Assembly (NCBI GenBank): GCA_015657535.1
Contig: JADHZB010000473.1
Span: forward strand, 1 to 27,744
Length of the DNA stretch: 27,744 nucleotides
From: Nephromyces sp. MM_2019
Taxonomy: Eukaryota > Apicomplexa > Aconoidasida > Nephromycida
Reading direction: 5' to 3'
Part shown: piece by piece, positions 1 to 11,816 of the stretch
Layout of the letters: every line of letters begins with the position of its first letter
Numbering within the stretch: position 1 is the first letter of the stretch
The notes under the pieces: model-generated
Database searches by the model: none
The model's input: only the letters and a program-made list of their open reading frames with translations
Told to the model about the DNA's origin: nothing
Translations under genes and position numbers: made by a program

Positions 1-95
1 ATATTTATTTGTTTATTTATTTATTATGTTACACAGAAATTTATTTTTACACATATTATATAGATGCACACATGTATATAGAAATATATATTTAC

Positions 96-3000
96 TCAAA
101 TGCGTTACGGATTTGTTTTTCCGATTTATCAAATTTACTGGTGTACAAAGTTGATCCCTATATATGTATATACACACATTATATATAAATATATGTAATC
201 AGGTATTTATACATACATACATATTTTTAAGTATACATAATTATACACCTATAAATGCGCATATATAATCAAAATACTTCCATAAATATATATAAATTAA
301 CCAATCTCCATACACATATATAGTTAAACAGATTTATTATACCCAAAACACAAATGAACACACACACTACACAAGTACACACACACTACACAAGTACACC
401 CACACCCACATCCACACCACAACACAAATACACACACACAACATAAATACACACACACACAACACAAGTACACACACACACAACATAAATATACACACAC
501 ACAACATAAATATACACACACACAACATAAATACACACACACAACACAAATACACACACACAACATAAATATACACACACACAACATAAATATACACACA
601 CACAACATAAATATACACACACACAACATAAATATACACACACACAACATAAATACACACACACACAACATAAATACACACACACACAACATAAATACAC
701 ACACACACAACATAAATACACACACACACAACATAAATATATACACACACAACATAAATACACACACACACAACATAAATATATACACACACAACATAAA
801 TATATACACACACAACATAAATATATACACACACAACATAAATATACAAATACAACACAAGTACAAGCACACAGACAGACACACACAACACAAGCACACA
901 TAAACAACAGAAATACATACCTTCAGTTCGATGAAATTATATTGTGTGTGTGTGGCTAAGGCATGTATCAACATTGTTTTCCCACACCCGTTAGGCCCAA
1001 ATAATAATATAGATTTAGCTGTTTTAACTTTATGATCTTTAAAAAATTTTGAAAATTTAATTGGATATTCAATGTGTCCTATTAGGGCCTTTTTTATGAT
1101 ATTATAACCACCGATATCTTGAAATTGTGTGTGTGAAAATTTTAATTCAATATTTGTTTTTGGTTGGCTATGTGTACTGATGTATTGGCTAAAAGGTATA
1201 TAGGAATGTGTATGTGTGTACAAAATTTCTGGCATTAAAATTATTCAATTTTATTTGTTAAATATAATTGTAAATGTAATAAAGGTGCAAATTGTAGTTA
1301 TATTCAAATAAAAATCCAATTATATACAAATACACACAGATCTATACATAATATATATCCAGTTATACACACAATATATATATATATATATATAATTAGC
1401 ACGTAAAGAATTGATACATATAAATACAGGTATATGCTCACATAGAAATAAATGATAAATCAATACATATAAATATACATAGGCATACATTAAAATAAAC
1501 TTTATATTCAAACAAATACACACACAAATAAAATACACAAATAACACATCAGATATATAATGATATAACATACACACGCACACACAAACAGACTCACACA
1601 AACACACACTCCACACACACGCCCAAAACACACTTCACACACGCCCAAAACACACTTCACACACACCCAACACACACACACACACACACCCAACACACAC
1701 ACACACACACACCCAACACACACCCAAAATACACTCTACACACACCCAACACACATTCCACACACACCCAACACACATTCCACACACACCCAACACACAT
1801 TCCACACACACCCAACACACACTACACATACACCCAACACATACTACACATACACCCAACACACTCCACACACACTCCACACACACCCCGAATACACCCA
1901 ACACACACCCAACACACACTCCACGCACGCTCAACATATATATACCTAAGTTTATATAAATCTTCTTGCACGTCGTTATAAGTAATGGGTATAGTGTTTT
2001 TGTTGAAAAATTTATTAACATTTTCGATTTTGTTATTTTTTAAATTCACATTTGTTGTTAATTTATCAAAGAAATTATTTATATCTTGTATATCATAGTT
2101 TCTCATTGATTTTGAAACCTGAAAAAGTTATATATTAAAGTGTGTGTGTGTAAGGTTTATGTGTGAATATTTGGGTAGTGATGTGTGTAGGACAATGGAA
2201 GGTGTATATAGGTGCAAGGTTTATGTGTATATATCTAGGTGATGATATGTAGTATAAGTGTGTATAAGGATGATTTGTGTGTTTGTGTGTGGGCAATATT
2301 TTATATTGTAAAACTAACTTCATTTATTTGTGTTTCTGTAAGATTATGTTCAATATTTCCAAATCCTTTATGAATGAATTCTTCACATAATTCTGGGGTA
2401 AAAGGAGGAATCTGTTAAACACACATACATAACATATATATATATATATATATATATAGTAACTTATATATATTTATACACACACAATAAGCTATAAAAA
2501 AATCATATACATACACCCTTGATAACTATTGGAATCAAAATCAAATACACACATCCATAATAATTATTATATACCCGTAACAAATACACACATCCATAAC
2601 CAGTACACAAAGCTACACACATCTAAAATTAGTACACCCTTATAGATACCCGTAATAAATCTAAACACCCTTAGCAAATACACACGTCCATAACGAGTGT
2701 ACAAATCTATCATAATTTTATACACAAATAACAGAAACAAATATTTTATTTGACAAGTATTATTGACATACCTCAATTTCACAGAGTAAATTTGTTCGAA
2801 TTTTTGTGTGTACATCTTCAATTTTGTTAGTCATTCCAACAATAAATTGCTTGTCATTAACGTTTCCAATCAAGCCTTTTAATGCAGATGCAAAACTACC
2901 CTGAGATATTATACACACACACACATGTACGAATTCATTATTTGTGTTTTTAGATGTTGTTTTTTGGGTAATATGTGTGCAAAAAATTATATTTATAAGT

Positions 3001-5470
3001 TTGTGGAATATAATATAGGATATTGATTTAATGCACACAAGTGATGTTAAATATTTACTTAAATATAGTATGAGTTTAGGTTTGTGTGTTTGTAAATGTA
3101 CAGTTTTGTGTATGTTTGTTAATATGTGTTTTCAAAGTGTTTATAAATCTTACCTCAACATTAGTGCTAGGTGTATTTGGAAAAATGAGCTCAATATTTT
3201 CAATAAAGATCAGTTGGATAACTTGAGTAGGCTTCAAGGGTTTATCAAATATGGCTAAGTTTGAATAATTAAAAAAAAATATATAAATTCAAATTTATAC
3301 ACACACATAATTATAATATGTAATAATCACTATACAATAAAATATACATAATGCCACTCAATACAATAACACAAATTTCCATACATTTCAATAGACATAT
3401 TTGCAATCAAACCCTTCATATTACCTACACATCAATTAACCCGTTATATATAAAAACACTCAGTCTACACATCAACACCCCACCTACACTCTAACACCCC
3501 TCCTATACATACCTTTCTTGATAACATGAGCTGAATCTTGGTTTTCAAAATGTGTGTGGATGGCGTTAACTTCAATTAAACCAACTTTATTATATTCTCT
3601 TTGAAAGGCCCTCCTGAGTTCAGATTTACCAAAGGAGCCATATAAAATAAAACCTTTTGTTGTTCGTTCGTCTAAATTAGTAAATAAGTTTGTTTTTAGG
3701 AGGGGAATTAGCCCAAATTGAAATATATAATCGACAGCTTTCTCCATCCCTACAAGACTGAATGTGTGTGTATGTAAAGAGAGAAAGGATAAAATGAGGG
3801 ATAGATACATATATGGGATGAGTGTGATAGTTATAAGTAGGGGCAACAAATTGTAGTATTAAATTGTTATGTGTAAATGATTATGAGTAAGTATTTAGTT
3901 ATAGGTCATATCTTATAAAGGTGTGTAGGGTAATGGTAGTATGATATCTTAAATGTTTCCATGTGTTTTTTGTGTTTAAATTGTCTCGATAATTGAGTTA
4001 AGTATTAAGATAGGTAGGGATAGGTAACTTTATATGTATATTTTGTGATTGGATGTGTATATTTATATAGGTATAAAGGAATGAAATATAAAAATAATAC
4101 CCCCGTATACCCAAATAAGTCTATAATATAACACATATCACCTAAAATATACACCTTGATTTATATAAAGTGTGGAAATATTAAATTGTGTATGTATAAA
4201 ATAGATAAGGTTTGATAGTGAAAAGTTGTCTTACCTATCAATTGGAGATGTTTTAGTAAGGGTATCTATAGAAATTTCTCTGCTATTGTTAGATAAATTT
4301 TCAAGAGGGATATCCATTTCAATTTGGGAGATTGCTAATAAGTGATATATGTGTTTGGATACAATTAAACATAGATGGGTATTTTTGCATGTCTAGGTGG
4401 TGTAAATATAAAATCTTTACAAATAAGAAATTTTTTAATTATCTAAGTTTAAGAGAATTATGTTAATTGTTTGATTGTAAGTGCCGATATAGTTACCAAT
4501 GTATTCAAATATCTCTCTGCTTGAAAGGGGTCTGTTAATGGTATGGCTAAATTTGCTTTTAAGCATTTTAATTTTTTTTAAGCTCTTTTCTTGGCAATTT
4601 ATGTTTCTGGGCATGCTTAATTGGTACAGTGGTGTCATGTTAAAAGGCCTACAAAATGAATACATTAACAAGTTTGAAATGTTATTATCATTTTAGAAAT
4701 GTGTGTAAATATATAATGTAAAGTATAAGAAATAGAAAATCGTTAACTTACATGCGAGTGTCATCATTAGATGAAATATTGATATGCGTTTGTGAGCTAA
4801 TTTTGAAGGGTAAATTTCCTTCCAATAGTGTAGCCCTTCGGTTGTCTCCTTGGTATAGCTCTATTGATTTGATCTTATAAAACATCCGTATACCAAAGTT
4901 ATTTACAGAAAAACATTGGTTAATATAGACATATTTATTAGGAATGTTAGAGCCATTTGTTGATCGTGATTGGATAGAAAACATACAATCTAGTACATCA
5001 TGTAGGCTATGATTAAATTTCTCAAGAAAACATCGAGTCTGATAAAATCTCCTAAGCTTCACGGATCTTAATTTTAAGCTCTTGCAATGAGTTGACTTGA
5101 GTAAAGGTGATATATAAATATTATTTAAATTGTTTCCAAAATTGAGATATAAGATATCTGGGTTTAAGTACAAAATTGGTAAATCATTGGGGTTCGTTTC
5201 CTTTTGGTCATAGCTGATGTGTTGAAAGTTGATTACTTGAAGTGCTATTTGTGGGAAAATAAATTTAGATACATCTGTACTGTCAGTTTTTTGGAATGTA
5301 GTGACTCTATATATAGAGATCCAATCTGTTCCATGTGAAATAACCTGTTGATACAACTCTGGCCCAACTATAACAATGTGACTGGACTTCAAGGATACAT
5401 CTGTGTTATCCAGTGGTTTGAGCATAACATTGATGCCCTCTGAGTTAATATTTTCGTTAACGGGCCTCAT
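96..5470 (-). CDS. Tandem AAA+ ATPase, Cdc48/Pex1/Pex6 type, degenerate D1 and intact D2 (partial, 10 exons)
   Basis: Exons, in gene order: 5470-4752, 4648-4497, 4334-4235, 3757-3513, 3254-3154, 2900-2772, 2411-2319, 2118-1946, 1188-921 (or starting at 1167), 157-96. Every junction is GT-AG and every phase closes, giving about 680 residues before the window ends, so the rest of D2 lies to the left. Residues 1-323 form an N-terminal region I cannot place. D1 starts near 324. Its P-loop is shortened to GSFGKS (364-369), its Walker B reads LIFIEN (420-425) where DE is expected, and the arginine-finger region is lost, although the sensor-1 Asn is kept (VGMTNK). D2 starts near 590 (FQDIGG) and has a full Walker A, GPNGCGKT (635-642), followed by the usual SEKQIR helix on the last exon. 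A dead D1 with a live D2 is known for Pex1/Pex6; NSF has the reverse. The family as ring-shaped unfoldase is firm; the exact orthologue is open. The ATG at 5470 follows an in-frame stop. Confidence 0.82.
349..862. repeat. CA-rich minisatellite inside an intron of the AAA+ gene
   Basis: About 500 bp made of (CA)n blocks separated by short spacers such as AACATAAATA or AACACAAGTA, with a period of about 18-22 bp and more than 20 copies. It lies wholly inside the intron 158-920, between the D2 Walker A exon and the next exon. Long stop-free frames across it (Cys-Val-Tyr-Ile-rich on the minus strand) are products of the repeat, not genes. On the sense strand of the gene the tract reads as GT-rich. 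Confidence 0.9.
1573..1936. repeat. Second CA minisatellite in the preceding intron
   Basis: Tandem units of about 18-22 bp built on CACACACCCAACACACATTC and close variants. The array lies in the intron 1189-1945 of the AAA+ gene and ends within about 10 bp of the splice donor at 1945. A (TA)n tract (1373-1393) lies in the same intron. Short Cys/Val/Gly-rich open frames here are repeat artefacts. Confidence 0.88.
2430..2458. repeat. TA microsatellite in intron
   Basis: An alternating AT tract of about 25 bp inside the intron between the AAA+ exons 2900-2772 and 2411-2319, just upstream (in gene sense) of the acceptor at 2412. Similar short TA runs recur at 11785-11812, 13262-13284, 20709-20726 and 27488-27507. 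Confidence 0.8.
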
Positions 5471-7100
5471 TTTACATATACGAATGAAATTATTGTTTTA
5501 CGATGCTACCAAAAATAAGTATTGGGTTGGATTTAATATTGTACTTCTGAAATTTTTCTTTATATAGAAGTGTCTCCCATCAGGATACCTATACTTTCTA
5601 AAATACTACCCATGGGTGCAATATACATAAGCTATATGAAAGTTGTAAAAATTGTTTTGGTAATGTTTTGTGAGTTGGGGTGTTAACTCTACTCAGTCTT
5701 TTGGGGTTCCGCTTCTTAAAGTGGTGTTTTTTATCTGAAAATCTGCCTTGTTGTGGTTATATATGTACTTTTTGGTCATCATATCAAGGAATGCAAATTA
5801 GCTTTGTAATTTGTGTAGACTGAGTTTAATTTATATGGTTAGGGGTTAAATATAATAGTTATTAGCAGGAAAATAGTATTATATTGTGGATGTTATAGAT
5901 TTTATAGTTGCGGAGCTAGTTTGATTTTGATTGACATTGATCATTGATTATTGTGGTTATAGGTACCAAAGTTCTAATTGAGTATCATATAAACTTTGTT
6001 GGGTGCTTAAGTATTGGCTTTTTGGTGTTCGTGAATTATATTCACAAGTGCTTGTTATTATATTATCCAACGAAAAATAATTATTATTTTGAGTTGAAGA
6101 TTTTTATTTCTTTATTCAATTGTAAATCATACCAGATGAAAAATAGATTTAAAAAAGTTGTAAAGGTAATTATATTTTAATAAACTGTATTAGTATCTAA
6201 ACTTATGAACTTGTCTCATGTCTTATCTGTATGTACATTATATACAAAATTTTATTCTTTCCAATCCTAGTAATTATAGCTTGTTATGTATGCATAGTCC
6301 TAGTTAATTTATTTCACAAGAAAAATAATTCAAAAATTATGGAAAAAGAGAAAAAATATAGAAAATTATTTTAAAAAATAATTTGAATTGATTACAATAA
6401 TGACAAATTATTCAAGGGAAAAAGAAAAAATTAAAACCCTATTGAAACTTCTTGTTATTCTCCCGCAAATTCTTTTAAAAAAATATATAGTGAATATTGA
6501 GGGAATGTAAGCATAAATATTAATGATATATATAGGGTCTGTCTCGTTACTTGTTTTGTCTTGTAGACAATAAAAAAATATAGTTTCTGTAGAATTCTAT
6601 TTTCAAGATAAAGAATATTAAATATAACTATAAAGTATTTTGAAGATTCAATGTTTTTTATATAATAAGTACATGCACTTCAAACTATATTTGGGTATAA
6701 TCAGATGAAACCAAGATACTCACACTTTCAAGACTATTGATAGGGCTTAATATTATCGATTTGGGATAAAAGAATTGGGATAATTTTAATAATTTGGATT
6801 CTTTATGAAATTTTTTGTGTTTATTTTTATTCATTTGTTTTTAATAAAATGAGGTTAATAAAAAAAAAATTAGGTTATGGATGTCGATTTATACGTTTTC
6901 TTGTATATATAAATGGAAATTTGAAATTTCATTTATAGGATATGTGCAATTCACTATTTGAAATATAGTGCAGGATTAGATAAGGTGGCATCAAACCAAG
7001 TTTGAAATTGCCACTTTCTGGTTAAATATTTATTATACTTTAGATTTGGTGCAAATTTTGGAGCATGATTTGGTGCAACTTTTATACACTTAATATCAAA
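5471..7100. other. Intergenic region between AAA+ gene and small unknown gene
   Basis: AT-rich. It should hold the promoter and 5' UTR of the AAA+ gene on the right side of 5470 and the 3' UTR of the small gene ending at 7101. An open frame at 5944-6180 on the plus strand has poor, AT-driven composition and no recognisable domain, so I do not call it a gene. A less AT-rich patch at about 5640-5790 and a hairpin cluster at 6911-7017 are listed separately. Confidence 0.6.
6911..7017. other. Cluster of three inverted repeats (possible structured RNA or 3' UTR element)
   Basis: Three hairpins stand in a row. 6911-6934 has arms AAATGGAAATTT / AAATTTCATTT around one base. 6952-6970 has arms CACTATTT / ATATAGTG. 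6982-7017 has arm AAGGTGGCATCAAAC pairing with GTTTGA plus TGCCACTTT around a CAA loop and a three-base bulge. The block lies 84 bp past the stop codon of the minus-strand gene at 7101, so it could belong to that gene's 3' UTR, or be an independent RNA. Confidence 0.5.
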
Positions 7101-8409
7101 TTATTTTTTCATCTCATTTGATTCCATACGTTGAAAACTTTTCATTTTCTGAACAACCGTCTCATCATGTTCGTGTTTTTCTGGAGCCTTTGTAGCCTCA
7201 AGTTTTTGCGCTCTGAGAAATGCATAATTATTCATAATATCTAATAATTTTTTTTTAGCAAGGGATGCTACAAAGAAAGTGTTTGGTGTTTTATAAACCT
7301 TTTATTTATAAGTTCAGAAAGATTTTTATACCCTATAAATATTTATCAATTATTTAGTAATATATGTCATTCATGTGAATACTCTTTATGTGTTATTTAA
7401 AGGTGTATACTTGCCGGATTGGCATGATCTTTGTAGATGTGTGTGTGTTTGAAGTGGACATGTGTGTTTGTATATAGTCTTTGTATGAATATCTAACTAT
7501 ACTATTTAAGCCATTATGGGTATATTATTACTTAAGTATGTTAAGTAGGCTACACATGTATTTAGATTGTTTATGGTGCTACTATATATGTACTAGCGAT
7601 AAGTAGTCAATATACTAAAATTTTACTTTTTTCCTTCCAAAGTTGGAAGTATTTAACCATTATATAAATATAATGAACATGTACTGCTTTAAACATATCG
7701 AATATACATGTATTTTCAGATTACTTTTCAATCAAACTTTCCAACCCCTTTGTATCTTCATCTTTATTGAGGGATCTACAACATATTTATATATATATAT
7801 ATATATAGTGTATATAAAACTTTTTAACATGCATGTATATTTACACAAACTATGATGAAAATAATTTATCAATACGAGATTATATATTAAATCAGATGAA
7901 AAATTTATGCCTTAAAGTTAAAATATAAATCTCTAAATTATATTTAATTACCAACTAATATTTGAATATTTTCAAACTTATAGACTACTTTAAATTTAGC
8001 TTTTTAAAAAAATAGTAAAAATATAATTGTATTTTATACAAAAGATATAATACATATATATACATATATAATATACACATTCAAATACCATATAAGAGTG
8101 CGTGAAAGATAATTTCAACCAGAAGTGTGATTATATATATTAGGTCATGTTTTCTCGGTTAAATTTGCAAATTTTCATTTGTGCAAATATATAAAGCGCT
8201 TTGCAAACTCTTATACACACATGTATGCATAAAGAACACAAATAGAATACGTGCTAAAGAGTCAAATTGATTTATTTTGACATCACTAACTATGCATGCA
8301 CCGCCACTTCCACTGTATTTCAATACTTTAATGCACCGAAATAAATATTTTGAATGTATAAACATGCAAATGCTTACTCCTCAATTTTTTGCTCTTGTTT
8401 AGCATTCAT
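7101..8409 (-). CDS. Small multi-exon gene, function unknown
   Basis: A first exon (8409-8378) starts with ATG and reads MNAKQEQKIE, ending at a GTAAGC donor. A 65-bp intron then gives an exon at 8312 beginning GSGGACIVSDVKINQFDSLA, with its donor uncertain (8251, or further down). A short exon starts at 7775 after a TTGTAG acceptor and reads SLNKDEDTKGLE. The last exon, 7267-7101, follows TTTCTTTGTAG and codes about 55 charged, helix-prone residues (AKKKLLDIMNNYAFLRAQK ... MESNEMKK) and a TAA stop. The first and last exons look convincingly coding; the middle joints do not all close in phase, so the model is incomplete and an exon may be missing. The product would be a small hydrophilic protein. 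The KINQF segment recalls the start of prefoldin subunit 4, but the C-terminus does not fit, so I assign no family. Confidence 0.45.
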
Positions 8410-10199
8410 CTTGCAAGGATTTAGGATAATTCAAAAAACTATGCGTTTTTGATTCACAAATTTGCTTTTATTCAGTAAAAATGAATGCACATAACCAAAA
8501 AACGATTCTATAAATCAATTAAATTTAATGTGCGTAATTTAGTTTGTAATCCTTCAGGTATATAATTGTTGTATATATTTGATTGCTCAAATTGTATAAT
8601 TTCAGGTATAAGTTTTAAATTTTCGAAATTGAGTTGAATTCGTTAAATTTGTAAGGAATCTTATAAATTATTGTTTTATAAATTTATAAATTAGAAAAGG
8701 AGGTAAGGTTTTAATTTTTTAGTAATAAAATTCACCCCATTTATTTAATTAACTAGTAGACTAAACACATGCACAATGCATACACATTTGCTACTAGTAT
8801 TTTTACCTAGAATTAGGGGTCTGCTAGTGTTATCACATATAATTTCACTTATTTTATGCACATTTTTGTAGGCTTAAAACCACATAGATATTCATTACAT
8901 AATAAATAGTTAAATATGTATTTATTTTAGTATATATATATAATTGTTAATACACTTACCATATATAAGCATGAATATGTAATGCTTAGTAGTTTGATTA
9001 GTTAAAAAAAAAATACAGGTTACTTAACACACACGCATGTTCACAAGCTCATATACACATGTAAAAATTTGTATTCAAATATATATATTATAATATACAA
9101 AAATCATTTCAATTTAGTGTATAAATCATAGGAATTATATAAACTGTAAATCAGTATATAATACATTGACAATTTAGATGTTGAAAACAATTTATAGTTC
9201 AAAGTCAAATATATAAAATATGAGTTCTAATTGAGCTGTGAAGTTTTGGATATATATAATATGATATTTATGAAATTATCTAAATACGTACAAAGTCAAA
9301 ACTTTGCAATCTGACTTTGTGTTAATGAATTTTTAGATAGTCAATTTCATTATATTGAATTTTTAACTTTGGTTTTATAATTTAATACTTTGTTTCAATA
9401 AATTACCAAGATAAATAATAAAAGCAAATTATACGCATCATCTTATTTATCAGGGAAATGTAATGTCGTTATTTTGTGATTATGTAGATACTTGTTAAGA
9501 TTAATGCATAAAATTATATGCTTTGTCATAAGTATATATATATTGTTTCAATGTGTGTGTTTTAGCTTATTTCAATATGTGTTTTATATATTATTTCGAT
9601 CTGTGTGTTATTTCAATGTGTATGCACCGAGATTAGAGATAATTTAAAGCATAGGCGTGTAATTAAATAAAATTTAACCAAGAATGAATATATAATTCAA
9701 AGACACATAATTTATAAAATTGTTTTATCTAAAAACACAAGCATAAAATTTATAAATAAATGCGCAATTTCTGTCTAATGTAAAATTACAATTTCTGTGG
9801 GTTAGATTAATTTTTTTCTAGTTAAAAATTTAGCGTATTGGTGGTGTGACAGTTATTCGCAAATTGAATATTTTTTACAAATCTATTGTAATATATCTAC
9901 ACACAAAATATTAGATATAGAATGCAATTAGCTTCTAAATTATTCACAGATATCATAAAATGAGTTTTGTTAAATAGAATTGTCTTGCACATACAATATA
10001 TTTATCAAATTCATCTTTGCAGTCAGTGTGTGAAGAGATGAAAAAAAATAAATTGTGGATTTAGTATGCGTCTAAAAATTAATGTGTGTGTAATATGGAT
10101 AAACAAAATATTAGATACGGTTAGATTAAAATTTGTAAATCGATAAATATAAAAACAAACAAAATCATAAAAGTGATGGGAAATAATGTTTGGGTCTTT
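8410..10199. other. Intergenic region, AT-rich, no gene seen
   Basis: About 1.8 kb between the start of the small gene at 8409 and the stop of the CRAL-TRIO-GOLD gene at 10200. I found no exon on either strand that combines a long frame with plausible splice sites. The one distinct structure is a large imperfect palindrome at 9241-9370. Confidence 0.6.
9241..9370. repeat. Imperfect palindrome of about 130 bp
   Basis: The inner arms ACAAAGTCA (9290-9298) and TGACTTTGT (9312-9320) are perfect. The middle arms TGAAATTATCTAAA (9271-9284) and TTTAGATAGTCAATTTCA (9332-9349) pair with a small bulge. The outer arms AAGTT...ATATAATATG and CATTATATT...AACTT pair loosely. The centre is near 9306. The structure is long and nested, unlike the simple AT runs around it; a decayed foldback element or a hairpin transcript are options. 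Confidence 0.55.
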
Positions 10200-11780
10200 C
10201 TAGGCATTATCTTCATCTTCTGGGGATGAAACCATTATCTACACGAATAATTTTATATAAAAATAAGAATTGTGTGTGCTTTTAACAGAGCTGCACATGT
10301 AAGCAATTAGGCATACGCTCAGAGGTATACAGACAACACTGAGGTATACAGAAATAGAGATATATGCACACAAAGGTGCATACACACAATAGTATATGTA
10401 TATGTAGGTATATAAATGCAAAGGCACATACAAATACACGAGGGAAAACTCGTACTCAATCAGTATATAAAACCACATACACACAACACACACAAAAATG
10501 ATAATTAAAACAAACTCTATAGTGCACGTGGCGAGGTGATATTAAGCCCCAAGAATTATCCCAATTAAAAATAATATTGGCATCATAGGGAGAGTAAACA
10601 GTTCCTTTGAACGTCCTGTGTGGATGTGTATATGTTGATATGGGCGTGTATGTGTAAGTATGTATATAATAGTCTAGGCGCTCGTGTATAATTTTGTGTG
10701 AATATTTGCGTAGCTCTATATGCATGTATTAAGTATTTATGGGTGTATCAGTGGAGGTTTGTGGGTGTGTGAAAGCAGTGAATCTTATATATGATTGTAA
10801 AAGAAACGACTTCTTGTAGCTTAAAAATTGTTCCGAGTGTAGCCCAACATTAAGATTTATAAAATAAAATACAATTATTTGTGAATATATGCGTACATTA
10901 TAAACTGTGTGTGAAATGTATCAGCCAATAATACCTTGAACAGTCATAAGTTTTTGATGCTAAGACAGTTTCAGTTTCTTGTTTGTCAAATAATGTGGAA
11001 CTTCTCTTTGCGCATTGTAATATGTACAAGGATTTGAATAATATGTGTAAATAAAGATTATTTTGTGTTAAGTAGAGATAACTTAGGGTAGATAACTAGG
11101 TTACAGGTGTTGAAAACGATGTATATAAGATGTGGATGATATGTATGGGGATAGGTATTATAAAGAGCTGTAATAGTGTTATAATATGCTTAATGTGTCT
11201 AAAATAAATGTAAATAGAGTATATAAAATCGAAAATTAAAGGTGTGTAGCCCTGGTTATTTATGTGTGTATTTATATGTTTAAGTTATTAAAGTTTACAT
11301 GTTTTGAGATTTTGATAGAAAAGTTGATATCATAACTCTCAAGAGCCCAAGCCCAGCGTATATACATCCCTGGGGCCACCTGTTGTGTGTAATTATTACA
11401 CATAAGTATACTTTATAAGATATACACTTATATAGAATACACACGCACATACACACATACATTCGTGTCTAAAGTGCTTAATAGTACCACAAATATCATA
11501 TACATAAACCACAAACATACACACACATATCACTTACTCACACAACCCATACAAATCACACATTTTACACACCCACCCACATACACACACGTACATACAC
11601 GCAAACGTACACCCACACATACACACACGCACACACACATACACACATACTCTGTAAGATAATTGTTCCTTCTTCCGTGGAGCGACGGCTAATTCGGTCC
11701 TACCAAAGCCCAGGCCATACCTAAGCACAAAAGTGGATATGTATGAGGGGTCGTGTGTATCATATATAAATTTTTATATG

Positions 11781-11816
<36 letters not shown>

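Noticed and set aside
324..918. Long open frames rich in Cys, Val, Tyr and Leu
   Set aside because: They are translations of a CA/GT minisatellite in an intron; only the part beyond 921 (an AAA+ exon) is coding.
1508..2021. Gly/Cys/Val-rich frames
   Set aside because: These are minisatellite frames in an intron, with no domain and no conserved composition outside the repeat.
5944..6180. 78-codon plus-strand frame
   Set aside because: AT-driven amino acid mix, no homology recognised and no splice or start context that supports it.
8140..8260. Reading ARILFVFFMHTC as part of the small unknown protein
   Set aside because: The sequence has intron-like composition (ATGTGTGTATAAG); kept only as an alternative for the donor position.
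10540..10860. Possible extra exon in the GOLD part of the CRAL-TRIO gene (SYKKSF... frame)
   Set aside because: The flanking exons 11005-10935 and 10615-10516 join directly in phase and give a continuous GOLD domain, so no extra exon is needed.
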